This document shows, one piece after another, positions 58,073-64,000 of a stretch of 64,000 bases of DNA. The first letter of the stretch is position 1; the number at the start of each line of letters is the position of its first letter. Source of the stretch: Streptomyces noursei ATCC 11455 (GTDB taxonomy: Bacteria; Actinomycetota; Actinomycetes; Streptomycetales; Streptomycetaceae); contig NZ_CP011533.1 of assembly GCF_001704275.1 (NCBI RefSeq), forward strand, positions 9,176,001-9,240,000, in the 5' to 3' direction. The notes beneath the pieces are model-generated. The model was given only the letters and a program-made list of their open reading frames with translations, made no database searches and was not told where the DNA came from. The translations under genes were made by a program, and so were the position numbers.

Positions 58073-59290
58073 TCACCTGCCCCAGATCCTCCGGTACGCC
58101 GCGCGATACCCGGGCGGGTCCCAGGTCGTCGCCCCCTGGCTGTTGGCGGCCGTGGCGATGTGCACGGGGGCGACGTATCCGCTGGCCGGCGCGCCGGCGA
58201 AGGCACGGTTGAGCTCGTCGAGGATCTGCCAGCCCTGCTGGGCGAACGGCTCGGGCACGGTGGCCGCCTGGAACTGCCGGCTGTTGATGCGCTGGAACGC
58301 GGACGGATCGCCGTCGCCCGCACCGATGTTGAAGGGGGCCCCGCCGCCCTTTCTCCGCGCGGCGCGCAGGGCCGGGGCGGAGTCGGAGAAGTACACGTCG
58401 TTGATGGCCACCGAGTGGGTCCAGGCATCCGGGAAACGCGAGAGGAGCGAGGCGACCTCCAGCGGGGTCCGGCTGCTGCTGTCCGGGATCGGGATGTTCT
58501 CCTCCGTCAGCACCCGCACGCCGGCGCAGGTGGCGAGTTCCTTCGCGATCAGGGTGGACTTGGTCTCGGCGAACGGGATCGAGGCATCGGTGAACACGAC
58601 CACCCCGGCGTGACCGTGGGAGTGCGCGATGACCCAGTCCGCACTGGCCTTCGCGACATCCTCGACCCTGGTGGTGACGTTGGTGAAGAGCGCGGGACGC
58701 CGGCTCGGACCGGGGGAGCCGACCGCATGCCAGCCGACGAGCGGGATGTGGTTCGCGGCGGCCTTGGCGACCTGAGCCGACGTCAGGTCCGGGTCGAAGC
58801 CGCCGATGACGATGCCGTCGGGCCGGAGGCCGACGGCCTGGTCGAAGGCGGCCTGGATCCCCGTGGGGGTGCCCTGGCCGTCGATCACCCGGAGGTTCCA
58901 GCCGATGGCCCGAGCGGCCTCCTGCACCCCCTTGGCGGCGCCCGCGACGCCGGGGTTGGTCATGGTCTGCGCGACGTAGACGACGTCCTTGCCGGCGGCC
59001 GCCCGGGGGCCGCCGGCGGGACCGGGCGTCGCGGGAGCGGTCCTCTCGGCCTGCGCGACGGCCGCCGCGGCGCGGGCCTGGGTGGCGGGACAGCCGGGTC
59101 GCGCCGGGCTCGGCGCGACGGCTCCACCGCCGACCGACGCGCCGCGCTCGCAGCCGACGAGGACGAGACTGCCGGTGAGCACGGCGGCCGCCATCGACAC
59201 GGCGACGGCACTGCCCAGGGCGGGCCGGCGCGGCGCGGGCCCGCGGACTCCTCGCGCGGGCGTGAGCAGCTGGTGACCGGCGGGGGTCAC
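58073..59290 (-). CDS. Sugar-type ABC transporter substrate-binding lipoprotein
   Basis: This 405-residue protein is a type I periplasmic-binding-protein fold (Peripla_BP_4 group: VVYVAQTMTNPGVAGAAKGVQEAARAIGWNLRVIDGQGTP, PDGIVIGGFDP, IPLVGWHAV). It has a lipobox LVGC with Cys47 after a long N-terminus. The GTG at 59290 overlaps the permease stop (GTGA). It is the last gene of an ATPase-permease-binding protein operon of the ribose/autoinducer type. The ligand is not evident; the group includes ribose, xylose and AI-2 binders. Confidence 0.88.
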   Translation of the reverse strand: MTPAGHQLLTPARGVRGPAPRRPALGSAVAVSMAAAVLTGSLVLVGCERGASVGGGAVAPSPARPGCPATQARAAAAVAQAERTAPATPGPAGGPRAAAGKDVVYVAQTMTNPGVAGAAKGVQEAARAIGWNLRVIDGQGTPTGIQAAFDQAVGLRPDGIVIGGFDPDLTSAQVAKAAANHIPLVGWHAVGSPGPSRRPALFTNVTTRVEDVAKASADWVIAHSHGHAGVVVFTDASIPFAETKSTLIAKELATCAGVRVLTEENIPIPDSSSRTPLEVASLLSRFPDAWTHSVAINDVYFSDSAPALRAARRKGGGAPFNIGAGDGDPSAFQRINSRQFQAATVPEPFAQQGWQILDELNRAFAGAPASGYVAPVHIATAANSQGATTWDPPGYRAAYRRIWGR

Positions 59291-60327
59291 GAGGTGACCT
59301 TCGGCGGGTCGGGGAGTGCCCGTGGAGGTTCCTTCGGGCGTTGCCGCACCTGCCGGCGCGCGGTGTAGCCGGCCATGCCGACGGCGACGAGCAGGGTGGC
59401 GCCGTTGAACAGCGGGACGGCCCAGAAGCGGGCGCCCAACTGACCGATGCCGGCGAGCCCGATGGCGAGGACCACGACGGCGACCAGAGTGCCCACCGCG
59501 TTGGCCCGGCCGGGCCTGATCGTGGTGGAGCCGAGCAGCGCACCGACGAAGGCGGGCAGCAGATAGTCCAGTCCGACGCTGGGATTGCCGACCCGCTGCT
59601 GTGCGGCGAGCAGGACACCGGCGATGCCGACGACCAGGCCCGATCCGACGAAGGCGAGGACGACGTAGCGCCGGATGGGGATGCCGACCAGTTCGGCGGC
59701 GCGGGGGTTGGAGCCGATGACGTAGAGGTACCGGCCGAGCGGCAGCCGTTCCAGCAGCAGCCACACCAGGGCGGTGAGGAGCAGGACGTAGCAGGCGGAC
59801 ACCGGCAGGCCGAGGAATCTGGAGTCGTACAGGTCGGTGAAGGCGGTCGGCAGGCCGTGCGGGCGGGGGACGATCCGGGCCCCGTCGGTGACCCAGCCGG
59901 TGACGGCGTAGAGGATGCTGCCGGTGCCGAGGGTGGCGATGAAGGAGTCGATCCGCGCGAATTCGACGACCATGCCGTTGAAGGCGCCGACGACCGCACC
60001 ACCGAGCACCACCACGAGGCAGGCGAGCGGCCAGGGCCAGGCGTCGACGGCGATGAGCTGCATGGCCATCACGTGCGCGAGGCCCAGACCGTAGCCGATG
60101 GACAGGTCGAACTTGGCGGTGGCGATGGGGATCGTCGCGCCGAGCGCGAGGACGGCCGGGATCGACTGGTTGGACAGGACCGCGGAGATGTTGTCCAAGG
60201 TGGGATAGGTCTCGGGCAGGGCGAGGGAGAAGGCCAGGAACAACAGGGCGGCCAGGGCCAGGAGGCCGTAGACGCCGAGGAGATGCCCGGCCCGGCGGCC
60301 CGGCGGGCGACGGGGGGAGCGGGTCAC
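59287..60327 (-). CDS. ABC sugar transporter permease (RbsC-like)
   Basis: This 346-residue permease of the BPD_transp_2 family has about 8-10 membrane segments and the family loop GNPRAAELVGIPIRRY (as SNPRAAELVGIPIRRY) near residue 195-210, plus GLDYLLPAFVGALLGSTTIRPGRANAVGT. It starts with GTG at 60327, overlapping the ATPase stop, and its own stop overlaps the binding-protein start. All three operon genes are thus joined by GTGA couplings, which supports fixed stoichiometry. Confidence 0.9.
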   Translation of the reverse strand: MTRSPRRPPGRRAGHLLGVYGLLALAALLFLAFSLALPETYPTLDNISAVLSNQSIPAVLALGATIPIATAKFDLSIGYGLGLAHVMAMQLIAVDAWPWPLACLVVVLGGAVVGAFNGMVVEFARIDSFIATLGTGSILYAVTGWVTDGARIVPRPHGLPTAFTDLYDSRFLGLPVSACYVLLLTALVWLLLERLPLGRYLYVIGSNPRAAELVGIPIRRYVVLAFVGSGLVVGIAGVLLAAQQRVGNPSVGLDYLLPAFVGALLGSTTIRPGRANAVGTLVAVVVLAIGLAGIGQLGARFWAVPLFNGATLLVAVGMAGYTARRQVRQRPKEPPRALPDPPKVTS

Positions 60328-61859
60328 GGGCCCGTGGTCCCGGTGAGCGCGGGCATGGCGGAGGAAGCCCGGGTCAGGGCGCTGACGGTGAGGGCATCAC
60401 CGGTCAGCTCCGCCGTCACCGCCCCACGGACGAACACCAGGGCCCGATGGCACACGTCGGTGACCTCCTCGAAGTCGGTGGAAAGCAGCAGGACGGCGAG
60501 GCCGCCGGCCAACGCGTCCCGGAGCAGGCGGTAGACCGCCGTTTTGGCGCCGACGTCCACCCCGGCGGTCGGCTCTTCGAGGATCAGCAGTCCGCGGTGC
60601 GTCCCGAGCCATCGGCCGACCATGACCTTCTGCTGGTTCCCCCCGGACAGGGTGGAGATCGGCGCTTCGCTGTCCCGGGGGTACACCGCGAACCGGGCCA
60701 TCAGGACGCCGGCCTCGGCCCGCTCGCGCCGGGGTCCGGTCCAGTGGAGGGCCGGCAGGCCCCTCGCCCGTGGGTTGGCGAAGAGGTTCTCCCGCACGGT
60801 CAACTCGGCGGCGCAGCCCTCTTCCTGACGGTTGCTGCTGACGAATCCGACGCCGGAGCCGACCGCGGCCGCGACCGACCCCGGTCGGTAGGGACGTCCG
60901 TCGAGCAGGGCCCGTCCGCCGAGGAGGCGTCCGGCGCCGGCTAGGGCGCGGCCCAACTCCAGGTGCCCGGCGCCGGTGAGTCCCACCATGCCGAGGATCT
61001 CCCCGGCGTGCAGCTCCAGGCTGACCGGTGCGGTGTCGACGGTCCGTACGCGGTCCAGGCTCAGGACGGTGCGGCCGGTGGCGGGGGCGAGGCGGTGGCC
61101 GCCGGGTTCGTGGCCCACGATGTCGTGCACCAGCCGTGCCGGACTGTGGCCGGCGAGCGGGCCGTGGCGGACCAGGCGGCCGTCGCGCAGGACGGCGAAG
61201 GCATCGGCGACCTTGTACACCTCGTCGAGCCGGTGGGTGACGTAGACGAGGGCGTGGCCCTGGTCGCGCAGCATGTGCAGTACGTCGAAGAGCCGGGCGC
61301 AGTCCGCTGCCGGGAGGCTGGCCGTCGGCTCGTCGAGGACGATGACGCCGGCCCGGGTGGACAGTGCCCGGGCGATGGCCACCAGGGAACGCTCGGCCCG
61401 CGGGAGGTCGGCGAGGGGGGTGCGCGGGTCGAGGTGGGCGGCGATGATGCCCAGCGCCTCGGTGCAGCGCTCACGGGTCCGCCGCCAGGACAGCAGGCCG
61501 GCGCGGCGGGCGTACCCGGCGCCCAGGGCGATGTTCTCGGCGACCGTCATCCACTCGACCAGTCCGAGGTCCTGGTGGATGAAGGACATGGCGCGGGTGG
61601 CCGCTTCGGTGCCGAGCGGATGGCCGGCCACGGTCACCTCGCCGCGGTCCGCGCGGTGGACGCCGGCGAGGATCTTGATGAGGGTGGACTTTCCCGCGCC
61701 GTTGGGACCGAGCAGGGCGAGGACGCTGCCGGAGTGGATGTCGAGGTCGACGGCGTCCAGCGCGAGGGTGCCGCCGAACCGCTTGCTCAGGCCGCGGATC
61801 CGGATCAGCGGCTCTGGGCCGCGGGGCGCGGGAGGGCTGTGGTCGGGAGTGTCGGGCAC
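60324..61859 (-). CDS. ABC sugar transporter ATPase with two ABC domains (RbsA-like)
   Basis: This 511-residue protein has two nucleotide-binding domains. The first has Walker A GPNGAGKST, the degenerate signature LPRAERSLVAIARAL and Walker B VIVLDEPTASLP. The second has the loose Walker A GLTGAGHLELG, the typical signature LSGGNQQKVMVGRWL and Walker B LLILEEPTAGVD. This asymmetry is normal for RbsA/MglA/XylG proteins. The GTG at 61859 has GGAGAAG 5 bases upstream. It leads the operon. No regulator is adjacent. Confidence 0.92.
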   Translation of the reverse strand: MPDTPDHSPPAPRGPEPLIRIRGLSKRFGGTLALDAVDLDIHSGSVLALLGPNGAGKSTLIKILAGVHRADRGEVTVAGHPLGTEAATRAMSFIHQDLGLVEWMTVAENIALGAGYARRAGLLSWRRTRERCTEALGIIAAHLDPRTPLADLPRAERSLVAIARALSTRAGVIVLDEPTASLPAADCARLFDVLHMLRDQGHALVYVTHRLDEVYKVADAFAVLRDGRLVRHGPLAGHSPARLVHDIVGHEPGGHRLAPATGRTVLSLDRVRTVDTAPVSLELHAGEILGMVGLTGAGHLELGRALAGAGRLLGGRALLDGRPYRPGSVAAAVGSGVGFVSSNRQEEGCAAELTVRENLFANPRARGLPALHWTGPRRERAEAGVLMARFAVYPRDSEAPISTLSGGNQQKVMVGRWLGTHRGLLILEEPTAGVDVGAKTAVYRLLRDALAGGLAVLLLSTDFEEVTDVCHRALVFVRGAVTAELTGDALTVSALTRASSAMPALTGTTGP

Positions 61860-62044
61860 GGACTTCTCCGGGGATCGGCCGCTCGGTGCACTGCCGGCAT
61901 CCGGCACCGCATTGGCGCATGCTACGGCTCCCGTTGTCCTCCCTTCGGCTTCCATGCCGGAGGGGCCGTTGCGCGGTGTCCCGATTGGCCCAGGCCCACC
62001 CGTGCGCCCCGTCCACCCGCGCGGCCCGTCCACCCGGCGGTCGC

Positions 62045-63973
62045 TCAGAGGGCGGGAACGTCGTCGAAGTACGCCGCGACGGTGTCGGGCCTGCCGCCGG
62101 CCAACTGCAGGGCGCACTCGGCCCAGATGACCTTGCCGGTGGCGGTGTAGCGGGTGCCCCATGCCTGGGCGAGCTGTGCGACGAGGAACAGACCGCGCCC
62201 GCCCTCGTCGGTGGTCGCCGCATGGCGCAGATGCGGGGCGGTGCTGCTGGCGTCGGACACCTCGCAGGTCAGGGCGCGGTCGTAGAGCAGGCGTACCTGG
62301 ATCGGGGCGGTGCCGTAGCGGATGGCGTTGGTGACCAGCTCGCTGAGCACCAGTTCGGCGGCGAAGGACACCTCGTCCAGTCCCCATGCGGCCAGTTGAC
62401 GCGTCACGGCGGCGCGGAGACCGGAGACCAGCGCCGGGTCGGGGGTCGGTGTCCAGGTGGCGATCCGGTGCGCGTCCAACGCGTGGGTACGGGCCACCAG
62501 GAGGGCTATGTCGTCGGTGGGCCGGCGGGGCACCACCGTCCGCAGGACTTCCGCGCAGGTTTCCTCGGGCGGGCGGTTCGGGTGGGACAGCGCCCGGCGC
62601 AGTTGGTCGAAGGCGGTGTCGAGGTCGCGGCGGCGGTCCTCGACCAGCCCGTCGGTGTACAGGACGAGCTGACTGCCTTCGGGGAGGTGGAATTCGACGG
62701 TCTCGAAGGGGAGGCCGCCCAGGCCCAGCGGCGGTCCGGCGGGCAGGTCGGGGAAGGCGACGGCGCCGTCGGGGTGGACCAGCGCGGGGGGCGGATGGCC
62801 GGCCCGGGCCATGCAGCACTGCTGGGAGGTGGGGTCGTAGACGGCGTACAGGCAGGTCGCGCCGATGATGCGGGTCATCCCGTCGGCATCCTCGCCGCCC
62901 TCGTCCCGGTCGAGGCGCGCCACGAGGTTGTCGAGACAGGTGAGGACCTCGTCCGGGGCCAGCTCCAGTTCGGCGAAGTTCCGCGCCGCCGTGCGCAGTC
63001 GGCCCATGGTGGCGGCGGCGTGCAGCCCGTGGCCGACGACGTCCCCGACGACGAGGGCGACGCGGCTGCTGGAGAGGGGGATGACGTCGTACCAGTCTCC
63101 GCCGACCCCGGACTCGGCGGGCAGATAGCGATGGGCGACCTCGACGGCGTTCTGCTCGGGGAAGCTGTGCGGCAGCAGACTGTGCTGGAGCGCCAGCACC
63201 ATGTTGTGTTCGCGGGTGTAGCGGCGGGCGTTGTCGATGCAGATGGCGGCGCGGGTGGCGAGTTCCTGGGCCAGCGAACGGTCGTCGTCGCCGAAGGGCG
63301 CGGGGTCCCGCGAGCGGTAGAAGCTCGCCACGCCCAGGGCGATGCCGCGGGCGATGAGCGGAACGGCGATCAGGGAGTGGACGTTGTGGTCGAGGAGGCG
63401 TTGGGCATGCCCGGGATCCTGGGCGATCCAGCCCGTGGCGGTCCTCAGCTCGGGTTCCAGTACCGACCGCCCGCTGGCCAGGCAGCGGAGTTGGGGAGTC
63501 GTGCTCCGAAGGCTGATCGGCTCACCGGCCGGGTAGAAGGGGCAGTCCTCGCGGTAGCCGTGGAGCACGACGCGGTGGAGGCCGGTGCGCGGGTCGGTCG
63601 GCTCGTCGCCGCGCAGCACCGCTTCGGGAAGTTCGATGGTGACGAAGTCGGCCAGGTGGGGGACGGCCATCTCGGCGAGTTCGTGGGCGGTGCGGGTCAC
63701 GTCCAGGGTGGTGCCGATGCGGGTGCTGGCCTCGGAGAGCAGTTCCAGGCGGCGTCGGGCCGCCACCGCGTACTTCCCGACTCCCGGCTCGCCGACCAGC
63801 ACCAGCCCGCTCGCCGTGTGCGCGGAGGCGGCTTCGGCGGTCCCGGGCGGGTGGGTCGTCGTGGCCGCCTTCCGGGCCGCGGTGCCGGGAACGGGCCACA
63901 GCCGCGGGAGCGCGGGCTCGGGGCTTTGTTGCGCCGGGGGGCCGGGTGAGGTCTCGGGCGGGGGCCCGGTCAC
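62045..63973 (-). CDS. GAF-PP2C(SpoIIE)-HATPase multidomain phosphatase
   Basis: At least 642 residues: a Pro/Ala-rich start (1-70), a GAF domain (about 75-255: RRRLELLSEASTRIGTTLDVTRTAHELAEMAVPHLADFV ... IAVPLIARGIALGVASFYR), a SpoIIE-type PP2C domain (about 270-490: LQHSLLPHSFP, GGDWYDVIPL, VGDVVGHGLHAAATMGRLRTA, VLYTDGLVE, DDIALLVAR) and a C-terminal HATPase_c_2 kinase-like domain (about 505-635: ELVLSELVTNAIRYG, DEGGRGLFLVAQLAQAWG). These proteins control anti-sigma/anti-anti-sigma switches in streptomycetes. I give the GTG at 63973 as start, but the frame stays open to the window edge, so the true N-terminus (often a PAS domain) may lie outside. Confidence 0.9.
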   Translation of the reverse strand: MTGPPPETSPGPPAQQSPEPALPRLWPVPGTAARKAATTTHPPGTAEAASAHTASGLVLVGEPGVGKYAVAARRRLELLSEASTRIGTTLDVTRTAHELAEMAVPHLADFVTIELPEAVLRGDEPTDPRTGLHRVVLHGYREDCPFYPAGEPISLRSTTPQLRCLASGRSVLEPELRTATGWIAQDPGHAQRLLDHNVHSLIAVPLIARGIALGVASFYRSRDPAPFGDDDRSLAQELATRAAICIDNARRYTREHNMVLALQHSLLPHSFPEQNAVEVAHRYLPAESGVGGDWYDVIPLSSSRVALVVGDVVGHGLHAAATMGRLRTAARNFAELELAPDEVLTCLDNLVARLDRDEGGEDADGMTRIIGATCLYAVYDPTSQQCCMARAGHPPPALVHPDGAVAFPDLPAGPPLGLGGLPFETVEFHLPEGSQLVLYTDGLVEDRRRDLDTAFDQLRRALSHPNRPPEETCAEVLRTVVPRRPTDDIALLVARTHALDAHRIATWTPTPDPALVSGLRAAVTRQLAAWGLDEVSFAAELVLSELVTNAIRYGTAPIQVRLLYDRALTCEVSDASSTAPHLRHAATTDEGGRGLFLVAQLAQAWGTRYTATGKVIWAECALQLAGGRPDTVAAYFDDVPAL

Positions 63974-64000
63974 GGCGGGGACGGCGACGGGCTGGTGCGG

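Noticed and set aside
1..64000. tRNA, rRNA, CRISPR arrays, prophage or plasmid origin
   Set aside because: I looked for cloverleaf-like tRNA ends, spaced identical repeats, phage structural genes and replication genes and saw none.

Overview
This is high-GC actinobacterial DNA, almost certainly from a Streptomyces-like member of the Streptomycetaceae. The evidence is the strong G/C bias at third codon positions, the frequent GTG starts and GTGA stop/start overlaps, a GAF-PP2C-HATPase phosphatase, and two specialised-metabolite loci. No rRNA, tRNA, CRISPR array or intact transposase was seen. Starts were chosen by Shine-Dalgarno (SD) sites and family alignment from memory; no database search was run.

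Layout. 1-4.3 kb: end of a patatin-like lipase, a secreted HNH-like protein, an internally deleted FAD oxidoreductase, an alpha/beta hydrolase and a cold-shock protein. 4.6-10.7 kb: a class III lanthipeptide locus with a regulator whose receiver lacks its Asp, LanKC, a 34-residue precursor and a prolyl-oligopeptidase-type protease. 10.7-16.5 kb: an intradiol dioxygenase and a polyol catabolic unit (kinase, dehydrogenase, DeoR regulator, divergent permease). 16.6-21.1 kb: a compact antibiotic-resistance unit (ABC-F protein, Vat-like acetyltransferase, erythromycin-esterase-like enzyme, TetR). 21.3-25.5 kb: an SDR/TetR pair with two operators, a fused pair of gene remnants, and a FetAB-like transporter. 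26-39.4 kb: an ion-homeostasis region. 39.5-48.5 kb: a specialised-metabolite cluster around an indigoidine-synthetase-type NRPS (A-Ox-T-TE) whose coupled exporter gene is broken. 49.3-54.6 kb: a P1B-4 metal ATPase and a TetR/hydrolase pair. 54.8-58 kb: a two-component system followed by three small envelope or secreted proteins. 58-64 kb: a sugar-type ABC transporter operon and the phosphatase.

The most interesting part is 26-34 kb. A fused-permease ABC transporter of the nitrate/sulfonate type, without a binding protein, faces an Nramp-family transporter. The Nramp mRNA leader carries an M-box (Mg2+) riboswitch, then a 25-codon ORF with a strong SD, then a hairpin that can hide the gene's own SD. 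The ABC operon has its own 15-codon leader ORF starting MGDDPPSP, reminiscent of the acidic/proline-rich Mg2+-sensing MgtL peptide. Downstream of the Nramp gene lies a protein that joins an MgtC-type C-terminal domain to an OmpR-type winged helix. TTGC-N8-GCAA palindromes recur through the region and also lie upstream of an ArsR-family gene. I infer a magnesium (or related divalent cation) uptake system with an ABC component not known to me as a Mg2+ transporter.

A second theme is gene decay by internal deletion: the FAD oxidoreductase near 2 kb, the FAD/SDR remnants near 23 kb and the exporter upstream of the NRPS each look like otherwise good family members with a segment cut out. A perfect-ended 168-bp MITE-like element supplies the stop codon of the ABC ATPase gene.
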